This document shows, in pieces, positions 9,147-17,228 of a DNA stretch of 64,000 nucleotides; position 1 is the first letter of the stretch; every line of letters starts with the position of its first letter. The notes beneath the pieces were generated by a model. The model did not search any database, was not told where the DNA came from, and saw nothing but the letters and a program-made list of their open reading frames with translations. The DNA comes from Rhodoplanes tepidamans (lineage in GTDB: Bacteria; Pseudomonadota; Alphaproteobacteria; Rhizobiales; Xanthobacteraceae), in the NCBI RefSeq assembly GCF_030813915.1, contig NZ_JAUSUJ010000025.1, forward strand, positions 48,858 to 112,857, read 5' to 3'. The translations under genes and the position numbers were made by a program.

Positions 9147-10175
9147 CTACAGCAGCGAAACGAGGCTGCTGACGGCGGATTTGTACCGATTAAGTGGGTC
9201 AGCGTTAACCTGGGTGTCAATCCCATGGATATTGTATTTCTTGATCTTTATTTTCCCAAGCGGTAGTCCGTGGTGCGAGGAGACGACGGAAACGGCGTGC
9301 GCATCAGGTATGTCGAGAAATGCGTCAGTTGCTCCAGGTAGTGAGAAGTTGGCCGGAATTTGCTTTCGCAACTCCCCGACGCGATCTTTTATTTCTGTAT
9401 ACATTGCGCCGAATGCCTTTGATGCCTTCTTATCATATTGGGTGCTTCTATTTAGCGGCACGACGTGAATCGATGGAAGCGACATTCCAGCGGTTTTGGC
9501 TCTTGAGGCGAAGTTGACGCCAGTATAGGCTTTTGGAACGCCTAATCCAAAAAGTAGCTGCCCAACATTATCGATGGCGCGAGCGGACGACCCGTCGGCT
9601 GTGCAGGGAATAACAAGTCGTGTCGATGCGAGTAGGGCGATTTCAGTATACGCCGCAAAGCTGGGGTTGCAATCAATAAAAAACACGGCCTCTGGGTGCT
9701 GGGTTGTTATGGCTGAAATCAAATCTAAAACCCAGGAGTGAACGTTGGCCCAGGCGTTGGCTGGAAGGGTTTGGGCGGCAATTTGATTTATCGCTTGTGC
9801 TTGAAGTTCGAGCGACGGATCTCCCGCAACTAAAAATAGATTCTCTGGAAGATTTTTGTTGAATGTATGCGCTGCAGTTAAGAAGCTTAGTTCCGTCCCT
9901 GTCTTTGCGTGAGGAGATGTAATCCGCTGATCAAAATACCCGCCAATAGTCTGGCGTGGGGAGGCCTTCAGTAGACTCGAAAGATTCTCTGCTCCCGTTC
10001 CGTTTCCTCCGAGTAGAATTTCGCTGACATTAGCTTGCGGACACATGTCAATTACAACGACGGTTTTATCCTTGTGCACGGAGGCGTATTCTGCGGCGAT
10101 TACGAACGTAACAAATGTTTTTCCAACTCCTCCTTTGTTGTTCCAAACAGCATATTTCGGAAGTGGATTGTTCAT
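9147..10175 (-). CDS. Orphan ParA-family ATPase (low GC, probably acquired)
   Basis: 342 residues. The deviant Walker A NNKGGVGKT at residues 12-20 with both lysines (14 and 19) marks the ParA/MinD superfamily. The Walker A' region reads VVVIDMCPQAN near residue 42, and FFIDCNPSFA is near residue 165. There is no adjacent ParB, MinE, replication gene or parS-like cluster, so chromosome or plasmid partition is unlikely to be its role here. A sampled line (9661-9720) has 29 G/C of 60, far below its neighbours. TAGGAGAG precedes the ATG. The length includes about 90 extra C-terminal residues compared with minimal ParA. The function is unknown; lone ParA-like ATPases do occur on mobile islands. 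Confidence 0.8.
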   Translation of the reverse strand: MNNPLPKYAVWNNKGGVGKTFVTFVIAAEYASVHKDKTVVVIDMCPQANVSEILLGGNGTGAENLSSLLKASPRQTIGGYFDQRITSPHAKTGTELSFLTAAHTFNKNLPENLFLVAGDPSLELQAQAINQIAAQTLPANAWANVHSWVLDLISAITTQHPEAVFFIDCNPSFAAYTEIALLASTRLVIPCTADGSSARAIDNVGQLLFGLGVPKAYTGVNFASRAKTAGMSLPSIHVVPLNRSTQYDKKASKAFGAMYTEIKDRVGELRKQIPANFSLPGATDAFLDIPDAHAVSVVSSHHGLPLGKIKIKKYNIHGIDTQVNADPLNRYKSAVSSLVSLL

Positions 10176-10206
10176 TGGTCTCTCCTATCGGCAATGCGTG
10201 GATGCA

Positions 10207-10236
10207 AATATACGGCGTGACCGCTGGGTTTAGCAA
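10207..10236 (-). promoter_or_regulatory. Sigma70-like promoter of the ParA-like gene
   Basis: Reading the minus strand, TTGCTA (10236-10231) and TATATT (10212-10207) are 18 bp apart. They lie about 30 nt upstream of the ATG, in an AT-rich pocket that is unusual for this window. Confidence 0.5.
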
Positions 10237-10276
10237 CTAGGGTCAGCAGTAAGAGATTTGGCCGCAGCCGTGCTGC

Positions 10277-12436
10277 CTACTTCCCCTCCAGGGTGAACAC
10301 CGGCTCCCAGTCCGGGCCGGGGGGCGCCGCCGCCAGCTCGCGGGCGCGCTTCTCGAACAGGGCGGCGGGCGGGTCGCCGGCGGCGATCCGTCCGAACGCC
10401 TCGGCGGCGCCCGAAAAGTCGCGGGCCCGGAAGCGGGCGAGGCCGTCGGCGTAGACGGCGGCGCGGGCCGCCGCCTCGGGCGGCACCCGGCCGGCCTCGG
10501 CGATCGGCTCCAGGATGCGGACCGGCCGGGTGCGGCCCCGGACCCTGATGGCGTCGAGCTCGCGCCAGGCGAAGGCATCGCCGGTGCGCGAGACGGTCTC
10601 CTCCGACGCCATGATCGAGGTCCCGAAATACTTGTTGGCCCCTTCGAGCCGCGAGGCGAGGTTCACGGCGTCGCTCATCACCGTGTAGTTGAAGCGCCGG
10701 CGCGACCCGATATTGCCGACCAGCGCCTCGCCGGAGTTCAGCCCGATGCGGTGGGCGAGATGATGCCCCTGGAACGCCGCCGTCTCGTTGAGGACGGCGA
10801 GCCGCTCGCGGCAGCGCAGCGCCGCCCGCACGGCGTTGCGGGCGTGGTCGGGATCGTTCGCCGGGGCGCCGAACACGGCGACGATCGAGTCGCCGATATA
10901 CTTGTCGACATAGCCGCCGCAGCCCTCGACGATGTCGGTCATCTCCGACAGATAGGCGTTCATCCAGGCGACCAGCGCGGCCGGCGTCATCGTCTCGGCG
11001 ATCGACGAGAAGCCGGCGATGTCGGAGAAGAACACCGTGACGTCGCGCATCTCGCCGCCGAGCGCCGGCGGCTCGTCGGCCTCCAGCATGCGGTCGATCA
11101 CCTGGGGCGAGAGGTAGAGCGCGAAGCTCCTGCGCAGGAACCGCTCCTCGCGGTCGGCGGCGACCAGGCGCCAGCCGATGGTGCCGGCCGTGGCGGTGAG
11201 CGCCGCCAGCGTCGGGCCGACCAGCGGCAGCACCAGCCCGTGCTGGAGCGCGACCGTGCCGGCCGCCGTCCAGGCGGCGAGCAGGCCGAGCACCGCCAGC
11301 ACGGCGAGGCCGGGACCGAGCAGCATGGCCCCCAGCGCCGCGAGGCCGGCGGCGGCGAGCGCCGTCGCCGTGGTGCCGAGCCGGCCGAGCTCGTGCGGCA
11401 CGGTGCGGCGCAGGAGGTCGTTGACCGCGGTGGCGTGGATGTAGACGCCCGCGATCGACGAGCGGGCCGGCGGCGGCTCGGCCGGCGCGGCGGGCAGGGG
11501 CAGGGCGCAGCGCGCCCCGCGGGCCGCCTCGACCCCGGTGGCGAAGCGCTTGGAGGTGACCTTGCGGTCCTCGATGTCGAACAGGGTGCCGAACAGCACC
11601 ACCTTGCCGCCGAAGGTCCGGCGGAAGAAGTCGGCGTCGCCGGTCTCGGCGCAGGCGCGCAGGTCGGCGAACGAGTAGGTCGGCACGGCGTCGGCGCCGC
11701 CCTCGAAGCCGAGCGTCTGGGTGCCCGGCACGGCGCTCGGCACCCGCCAGCCGGCCAGCACCGTGGTGCCGTCCGGCTCGCGCACCGGGGCGGTGCCGAG
11801 CGCCCGGGCGGCGAGCTCCAGCGCCATCGACGGCAGCGGCCGGCCGCCGACCGAGAACCACAGCGGCAGCCGGCGCACCACGTCGTCGGGGTCGGCATGG
11901 GTGTTGAGGGCGCGGATATTCTTCTGCTGGCCGACCGCGATGCGCTGGCCGGCGGCCGGGCGCACCGGCCGGTCCTGGTGCAGCACCTCGCCGAGCACGA
12001 CCTTGTCGCTCTTCGCGGCGCTGGCGAGCGCGCGCAGGAAATCGCGGTCGAAGCCGCGCAGCCGGGTGCCGAGCGGCTCCTCGCCAAACGGGATTTCCGA
12101 CTGCTCGATCGACGACGGGAAGACGATGTCGAAGCCGACCACGGCGGCGCCGCCGTCGACCACGGCGGTCAGCACGCGGCCGATCTCGCGCGTCCAGGTG
12201 AGGCTCGGGGAGCCGGCGAAGGGCGGGGTGCGGAACGTCTCCTCGTCGATGGCGACGACAACGGCCGGCGCGCTCGCCGGATCGTGGCGCAGCCCGAAGG
12301 CCTGCCAGCGCAGCGCGGTGAGGATGTCGAGCGACACCCCGGCGAAGCGGTCGAGCGCCGGCGAGGCGAAGACGACCCCGCACACCAGCACGACCACCGC
12401 GACGGCCCCGAGGTCGCGCTTGCGATAGCGTCTCAT
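10277..12436 (-). CDS. Adenylate/guanylate cyclase with extracytoplasmic CHASE2 sensor
   Basis: 719 residues. An N-terminal membrane anchor (about residues 10-30) is followed by a CHASE2 domain to roughly residue 330 (LRWQAFGLRHDP, VVVAIDEETF, GGKVVLFGTLFD). Two or three membrane segments follow near 345-420, then a class III cyclase catalytic domain near 470-640. The metal-binding Asp residues are in VTVFFSDIAGFS and KYIGDSIVAVFGAP; VGNIGSRRRFNYTVMSDAVNLASRLE is the usual cyclase strand-turn. A C-terminal extension of about 60 residues follows. It would make cAMP (or cGMP) from a periplasmic cue. No partner gene is adjacent. Confidence 0.88.
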   Translation of the reverse strand: MRRYRKRDLGAVAVVVLVCGVVFASPALDRFAGVSLDILTALRWQAFGLRHDPASAPAVVVAIDEETFRTPPFAGSPSLTWTREIGRVLTAVVDGGAAVVGFDIVFPSSIEQSEIPFGEEPLGTRLRGFDRDFLRALASAAKSDKVVLGEVLHQDRPVRPAAGQRIAVGQQKNIRALNTHADPDDVVRRLPLWFSVGGRPLPSMALELAARALGTAPVREPDGTTVLAGWRVPSAVPGTQTLGFEGGADAVPTYSFADLRACAETGDADFFRRTFGGKVVLFGTLFDIEDRKVTSKRFATGVEAARGARCALPLPAAPAEPPPARSSIAGVYIHATAVNDLLRRTVPHELGRLGTTATALAAAGLAALGAMLLGPGLAVLAVLGLLAAWTAAGTVALQHGLVLPLVGPTLAALTATAGTIGWRLVAADREERFLRRSFALYLSPQVIDRMLEADEPPALGGEMRDVTVFFSDIAGFSSIAETMTPAALVAWMNAYLSEMTDIVEGCGGYVDKYIGDSIVAVFGAPANDPDHARNAVRAALRCRERLAVLNETAAFQGHHLAHRIGLNSGEALVGNIGSRRRFNYTVMSDAVNLASRLEGANKYFGTSIMASEETVSRTGDAFAWRELDAIRVRGRTRPVRILEPIAEAGRVPPEAAARAAVYADGLARFRARDFSGAAEAFGRIAAGDPPAALFEKRARELAAAPPGPDWEPVFTLEGK

Positions 12437-12492
12437 CGCGGCACCCGGCCGGCCTGTCGCGCTTCGTTCGCGCCGGGGGGCGCCGCATGCTC

Positions 12493-12595
12493 GTCATTCC
12501 GGGGCGCCGCGCAGCGGCGAGCCCGGAATTCAGCCGAGACCCGGGAGCACGTCGCTGGATTCCGGGTTCGCGCCTTCGGCGCGCCCCGGAATGAC
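12493..12595. repeat. Palindromic repeat, family A (copy 2)
   Basis: Same outer (GTCATTCCGGGG / CCCCGGAATGAC) and inner (CCCGGAATTCAGC / GCTGGATTCCGGG) inverted pairs as copy 1. It fills most of the gap between the FecR-like gene and the cyclase. Confidence 0.9.
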
Positions 12596-12624
12596 GAATG
12601 GGGAGGCTCGGACAGCCGCGTCCC

Positions 12625-13401
12625 CTATTCGAACCGCACCAGCCGGCCGACCACGGCGGTGGCGCCGGGCCTGGCGTCGGCGGCGATCTTGAAGGCGACC
12701 TTGCGGCCGTTCACGGTCGCCACGTAGCTGCCGCCGGCGGCGAGCGCCTTGTCGGCTCTCGCCATGTCGTAGAAGCGGCCGCGCACCAGCGCCTTCGGCT
12801 TCAACGTGATCGACTGCTTCTCGCCGGCCTTGTCGAGCCGCTCGATGGTCAGCGTCTCGGGTCCCTTCACCTCGAACACCGGCGAGCGGCCGAACAGCAC
12901 GAGGGTGCGGGGCGGCTCGCCGTTCGGCGGCTGCGCCTGGTTCGGTCCGGGCTGGCCCGGCGCCGGCTGGCCGGGTCCGGCCTGGCCGGGCCCCGGCTGC
13001 GGCGGCCCGAGGCGGCGGAACACCGTGGCGGCGCTCTCGACGCTCTGCCGCTCGGCGAGCTGGGCGGTGGCGTCGCACTCGACCTTGACGCTGTCGATCC
13101 GGCCCTGATGCACCAGGCTCCGCTCGGTGCCGACCACCACGGTGCCGCCCGTGATGGTCTCGCGCAGGCACGACTTCATGTAGCCGAGGACGATCGTGTC
13201 CTTGGCGCCCAGCTTGATGACCCGCCCGGCCTCCACGTAGTCCATGAACTCGAGGCCGGAGACCTTGCCCTTGACCTCCTCGACGACGGCGACCGGCACG
13301 CCGGACGCGCTTCGTGCCGCGGTCGGTGCGATCACGAGCGCAGTGGCGCACGCCGCGGCCGCCGCCGAAGCGGTGAGGAGTCTCGTCGTAAACCGTCTCA
13401 T
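12625..13401 (-). CDS. FecR-like secreted protein with a Gly/Pro-rich linker
   Basis: 258 residues from the ATG at 13401; the frame extends nine residues upstream but the signal peptide starts here. A signal peptide ends near APTAARSA (about residue 31). The following strand-rich part (VEEVKGKVSGLEFMDYVEAGRVIKLGAKDTIVLGYMKSCLRETI) resembles the FecR domain that carries metal-response or surface signalling. A linker of PGP/PGQ repeats sits near residues 135-160, then a second small beta domain. Its context after a CHASE2 cyclase fits other alphaproteobacteria, where CHASE2 and FecR proteins neighbour each other. The role is probably periplasmic, function unknown. Confidence 0.6.
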   Translation of the reverse strand: MRRFTTRLLTASAAAAACATALVIAPTAARSASGVPVAVVEEVKGKVSGLEFMDYVEAGRVIKLGAKDTIVLGYMKSCLRETITGGTVVVGTERSLVHQGRIDSVKVECDATAQLAERQSVESAATVFRRLGPPQPGPGQAGPGQPAPGQPGPNQAQPPNGEPPRTLVLFGRSPVFEVKGPETLTIERLDKAGEKQSITLKPKALVRGRFYDMARADKALAAGGSYVATVNGRKVAFKIAADARPGATAVVGRLVRFE

Positions 13402-13704
13402 CGTGCGGCCCTCGCCAGAAAGGCCCATCCCGTGGTCGAGTATACCGGCCGCGTCGAGCGAGGGAAACCCGTTCGTCCAGCGAAGGAATTCCGCCCGGCG
13501 CGGCGGTGTTCGCGGCGCTTCGCGCGTGATTCGTGGCGCTCCGCGGCTCGCGGCGCTTCGCGCGTGGTTCGTGGCGCTTCGCGGCTCGCGGCGCTCCGCG
13601 CACGGTGCGGAGCGTATCCCGGCTTCGGCCGGCGGTCTTGATCTGGATCAGCCCGGCGGCCTGCCGATTTCGTGATCATGTCGCACGCCAGCCGGGGTGA
13701 TGCC
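13402..13704. other. Gene-free stretch holding a short tandem repeat
   Basis: This divergent gap between the FecR-like gene and pap has no credible reading frame. Its main content is the 38-bp tandem repeat at 13513-13600. GGGGTGA just before 13705 is the pap ribosome-binding site. Confidence 0.6.
13513..13600. repeat. 38-bp direct tandem repeat, about 2.3 copies
   Basis: Units start at 13513, 13551 and 13589 (partial), each opening with CGGCGCTTCGCGCGTG or a close variant. Units 1 and 2 differ at only a few positions. They lie 100-190 nt upstream of the pap start. Confidence 0.85.
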
Positions 13705-15216
13705 ATGTTCGAATCCGCCGATCTCGCCCATCACGTCCCCAAGTCGGTCTTCAAGCGCGAGGAGACGGCGCTGCGCGAGGCGCTGCTCGACGCCCAGTTC
13801 GACCTCGCGGCGCAGCGCCGCTTCGCCGTGCTGATCCTGATCGCCGGGGTGGAGGGGGCCGGCAAGGGCGAGACCGTCAATCTGCTGAACGAGTGGATGG
13901 ACCCGCGCCATATCGGCGTGCGCGCCTTCTTCCAGCCGAGCGACGAGGAGCGCGAGCGGCCGGATGCCTGGCGGTTCTGGCGGGCGCTGCCGCCCAAGGG
14001 CCGGATCGGCGTGTTCTTCGGTGCCTGGCACACCATGCCGATCGTCCGCCGCGCCATGGGCGAGTCGACCGAGGCCGAGTTCGCCCAGGCGATCGGCGAC
14101 ATCCGCCGGCTGGAGACGATGCTGTGCGACGAGGGCGTGCTGCTGCTCAAGTACTGGTTCCACATGTCCAAGCCGCAGCAGAAGAAGCGGCTGAAGGCGC
14201 TGGAGAAAAGCCCGGCGACGCGGTGGCGCGTCACCGAGCACGAATGGGCCTTCCACGCCATGTACGACCGCTTCGTCTCGATCAGCGAGCCGTTCCTGCG
14301 CGAGACCTCCACGGGCGAGGCGCCGTGGATCGTCATCCCGGGCGCCGATCCGCGCTTCCGGGCGCTCACCTTCGGGCGCCACCTGCTCGCCGCGCTGCGC
14401 GAGCGGCTCGACGAGAAGCCGGTCAAGAAGCTGCCCGACAAGACGCCGCCGCTGCTCGCCCCGGCCGACAAGGTGACGGTGCTGAGCGCGCTCGATCTCG
14501 ATCAGCCGCTGACCCGTGCGGACTACCGCACGCGGCTCGAGGCCCTGCAGGGGCGGCTGAACGCGCTGGTGCGCGACCCGCGCTTCAAGGACATGGCGGT
14601 GGTCGCCGTGTTCGAGGGCAACGACAGCGCCGGCAAGGGCGGCGCCATCCGCCGGGTCACCGGGGCGCTCGACGCGCGCTCCTACCAGACCGTGTCGATC
14701 GCGGCGCCGACCGAGGAGGAGCGGGCGCAGCCCTATCTGTGGCGGTTCTGGCGCCACCTGCCGGGGCGCGGCCAGGTGGCGATCTTCGACCGCTCCTGGT
14801 ACGGCCGGGTGCTGGTCGAGCGGGTCGAGGGCTTCTGCTCGGAGGCCGACTGGATGCGGGCCTACGGCGAGATCAACGACTTCGAGGAGGCGCTGGTGCG
14901 CCACCGCATCGTGGTGGCGAAGTTCTGGCTGGCGATCAGCAAGGCCGAGCAGCTCAAGCGCTTCAAGCAGCGCGAGAAGGTGGCGTTCAAGCGGTTCAAG
15001 ATCACGCCCGAGGACTGGCGCAACCGCGACAAGTGGGACCGCTACGAGACGGCGATCTGCGACATGGTCGACCGCACCTCGACGGCCATCGCGCCGTGGA
15101 CGCTGGTCGAGGCCAACAATAAGCTCTACGCCCGCATCAAGGTGCTCGACACCCTGTGCGACGCCATCGCGCGCGCGCTGGAGCAGGGCGGCGGCAGGAA
15201 ACGGAAGAAGGGGTAG
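13705..15216 (+). CDS. pap: Polyphosphate:AMP phosphotransferase (double PPK2 domain)
   Basis: 503 residues; the start at 13705 (MFESADL) matches the family start and has GGGGTGA 5 nt upstream, although the frame is open from 13672. Two PPK2 domains are visible. The first has AGVEGAGKGETVNLL near residue 47, the second VFEGNDSAGKGGAIRR near residue 305, with FDRSWYGRVLVERVEGF as the lid/Walker B region of the second. It phosphorylates AMP to ADP using polyphosphate in the cytoplasm. The gene is monocistronic. Confidence 0.93.
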   Translation: MFESADLAHHVPKSVFKREETALREALLDAQFDLAAQRRFAVLILIAGVEGAGKGETVNLLNEWMDPRHIGVRAFFQPSDEERERPDAWRFWRALPPKGRIGVFFGAWHTMPIVRRAMGESTEAEFAQAIGDIRRLETMLCDEGVLLLKYWFHMSKPQQKKRLKALEKSPATRWRVTEHEWAFHAMYDRFVSISEPFLRETSTGEAPWIVIPGADPRFRALTFGRHLLAALRERLDEKPVKKLPDKTPPLLAPADKVTVLSALDLDQPLTRADYRTRLEALQGRLNALVRDPRFKDMAVVAVFEGNDSAGKGGAIRRVTGALDARSYQTVSIAAPTEEERAQPYLWRFWRHLPGRGQVAIFDRSWYGRVLVERVEGFCSEADWMRAYGEINDFEEALVRHRIVVAKFWLAISKAEQLKRFKQREKVAFKRFKITPEDWRNRDKWDRYETAICDMVDRTSTAIAPWTLVEANNKLYARIKVLDTLCDAIARALEQGGGRKRKKG

Positions 15217-15241
15217 GGGGATGTTCGATCGTCACAAGCAA

Positions 15242-15400
15242 GAGCCCCCCACCCCCGACCCCTCCCCGCCACTCGCTTCGCGAGCGGGGGGAGGGGAGCC
15301 GCAGCCGCGTGATCGAGGAGCAAGAAGGATCGAGGCGCCGACGCTCCCCTCCTCCCACGCACGCAGTGCGTGGCGGGGAGGGGTCGGGGGTGGGGGGCTC
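15242..15400. repeat. G/C-tract inverted repeat, family B (copy 2)
   Basis: GAGCCCCCCACCCCCGACCC at the left pairs with its complement at the right. The inner hairpins are CTCGCTTCGCGAG and CACGCACGCAGTGCGTG. It lies between pap and the patatin gene, in the same arrangement as the copy at 6165. Confidence 0.85.
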
Positions 15401-15467
15401 TTTCGGTCGCGCCCTGATGCCGAGCCTCTCGTGAGTGTCGAGCCGACCCGTCATCGAGGCCGTCGTG

Positions 15468-16511
15468 ATGTCTGAGCCCCTTCCCGCCCATAATCAGCGC
15501 AAGCCCGTCGCGCTGGCGCTGCAGGGGGGCGGGGCGCACGGGGCCTATGCGTGGGGCGTCGTCGACGCGCTGCTCGAGGACGAGCGGCTCGCCGTCGAGG
15601 CGGTCAGCGCCACCAGCGCCGGGGCGATGAACGCGGTGCTGCTCGCCGACGGCCTGGTCGAAGGCGGCCCGGCGCGGGCGCGCGAGAAGCTCGCGGCGTT
15701 CTGGCGGGCGGTGTCGTGCATGGAGGCGGTGTTCGGGCTCGCCTGGTCGGCCTTCGACCGGCTCGCCCAGGCGGTCGGCCTGCCGCCCGAATACATGCCG
15801 TCGCACGCCGCCGTGCACGCGCTCACCCACAGCCTGCCGCCCGACCTCCTCAACCCGTTCCGCTTCAACCCGCTGCGCAGGCTGCTGCTCGAGCATGTCG
15901 ACTTCGACCGCGTCAACGACGCCGGGGCGATCCGGCTCTATCTCAACGCCACCAATGTGCGCACCGGCAAGATCGCGCTGTTCGAGACGCCGCAGATCAC
16001 GGTCGAGACGGTGCTGGCCTCGTGCTGCCTGCCGCCCTATTTCCAGGCCGTCGAGATCGGCGGCGAGCACTACTGGGACGGCGGCTTCCTCGGCAACCCG
16101 GCGATCTATCCGCTGGTCTATCGCGACGGCGCCCGCGACGTGATCGTCGTCCAGGTCGGCGCCCGGGCGCGGCCCGAGCTGCCGCGCACCGCCGCCGAGG
16201 TGCTGCACCGGATGAACGAGATCAGCTTCAACTCGTCGCTGGTGCGCGAGATGCGGGCGATCGCCTTCGTGACGCAGCTGATCGACGCCCACGAGCTCGA
16301 CGCCGAGAAGCACCACCGCATGTTCATGCACTGGATCGGCGACGACGCCACCATGGCGGAGCTCGGCGGCGTCACCCAGTTCCATCCCGACTGGGGCCTG
16401 CTGTCGCGCCTGCGCGACGCCGGCCGCGCCGCCGCCGCGGCCTGGCTCGCCGACAATGCCGACGCGGTGGGCCGGCGCTCGACCCTCGACGTGGCGGGGC
16501 TGTTCCTGTGA
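15468..16511 (+). CDS. Patatin-like phospholipase
   Basis: 347 residues from the ATG at 15468. The oxyanion motif GGGAHGAY lies at residues 20-27. The nucleophile elbow reads ATSAGA around Ser50, so the first Gly of the canonical G-x-S-x-G is Ala. The catalytic Asp is in YWDGGFLGNP. The C-terminal region (YRDGARDVIVVQVG, then a helical half with MNEISFNSSLVREMRAI) is typical of RssA/patatin-type lipid acyl hydrolases in proteobacteria. No signal peptide is seen, so it is cytoplasmic or membrane-associated. Acyl hydrolysis of membrane lipids is the family activity; the substrate is unknown. Confidence 0.88.
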   Translation: MSEPLPAHNQRKPVALALQGGGAHGAYAWGVVDALLEDERLAVEAVSATSAGAMNAVLLADGLVEGGPARAREKLAAFWRAVSCMEAVFGLAWSAFDRLAQAVGLPPEYMPSHAAVHALTHSLPPDLLNPFRFNPLRRLLLEHVDFDRVNDAGAIRLYLNATNVRTGKIALFETPQITVETVLASCCLPPYFQAVEIGGEHYWDGGFLGNPAIYPLVYRDGARDVIVVQVGARARPELPRTAAEVLHRMNEISFNSSLVREMRAIAFVTQLIDAHELDAEKHHRMFMHWIGDDATMAELGGVTQFHPDWGLLSRLRDAGRAAAAAWLADNADAVGRRSTLDVAGLFL

Positions 16512-16538
16512 GGGGAGTACCGCATGGCTGCAGCTGCC

Positions 16539-16644
16539 GTCATTCCGGGGCGTGCTGAAAGCGCGAACCCGGAATCCAGCGGAACGCTCCGACCGTGCGG
16601 CTGGATTCCGGGTTCACGGGCTTTCGCCCGCGCCCCGGAATGAC
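16539..16644. repeat. Palindromic repeat, family A (copy 3)
   Basis: The outer pair GTCATTCCGGGGCG / CGCCCCGGAATGAC and the inner pair AACCCGGAATCCAGC / GCTGGATTCCGGGTT are both intact. It lies between the patatin and ycgN. Confidence 0.9.
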
Positions 16645-16739
16645 CGGTGATTGCCCGCGCGAGGTTGAAACTCCGTCGCGCCCGTGACATCTGAGACGTT
16701 CGCGCCGGGCCGATCCGCCGGCGCCCGCCAAGGATTCCG

Positions 16740-17228
16740 ATGTCCGATCCCTCCGTCCCGTTCTGGAAGCGCAAGGCCCTCGCCGAGATGACCGCGGCGG
16801 AGTGGGAGAGCCTGTGCGACGGCTGCGGGCGCTGCTGCCTCAACAAGCTGGAGGACGAGGACACCGGCGAGATCTTCCACACCGACGTCGCCTGCCGGCT
16901 CCTCGACGGCCACACCTGCAGGTGCCGCGACTACCCGAACCGGCACGCGATCGTGCACAATTGCGACCGCCTCACGCCGACCAACGTGCCGCGGCTGAAA
17001 TGGCTGCCGAAGACCTGCGGCTACCGGCTGGTCGCCGAGGGGCGCGATCTCTACTGGTGGCACCCGCTGGTGTCGGGCGACCGCGACACCGTGCACGCCG
17101 CCGGCGTCTCGGTGCGCGGCCGGGTCGGGCTGTTCGAGGACGCCATGGGCGGCGAGGATCTCGAGGACCGCATCGTCTCCTGGCCGGAGCGCATCCCGCC
17201 GCGCGCCAAGCGCCTGCCGGGCCGGTGA
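16740..17228 (+). CDS. ycgN: YcgN-family cysteine-cluster protein (UPF0260)
   Basis: 162 residues, close to the family length. The N-terminal [11 protein letters not shown] motif near residue 27, a further pair in [13 protein letters not shown] near residue 58, and later Cys residues form the putative metal (zinc or Fe-S) cluster of the CxxCxxCC group. WWHPLVSGD is also a family hallmark. It is cytoplasmic and its biochemical role is unknown. The stop overlaps the next gene's GTG (GTGA), so the two are probably co-translated. Confidence 0.9.
   Translation: MSDPSVPFWKRKALAEMTAAEWESLCDGCGRCCLNKLEDEDTGEIFHTDVACRLLDGHTCRCRDYPNRHAIVHNCDRLTPTNVPRLKWLPKTCGYRLVAEGRDLYWWHPLVSGDRDTVHAAGVSVRGRVGLFEDAMGGEDLEDRIVSWPERIPPRAKRLPGR

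Noticed and set aside
9060..10276. Attachment-site direct repeats around the ParA-like gene
   Set aside because: No matching direct repeat or tRNA end was found on both sides, so integration by a site-specific element is not supported.
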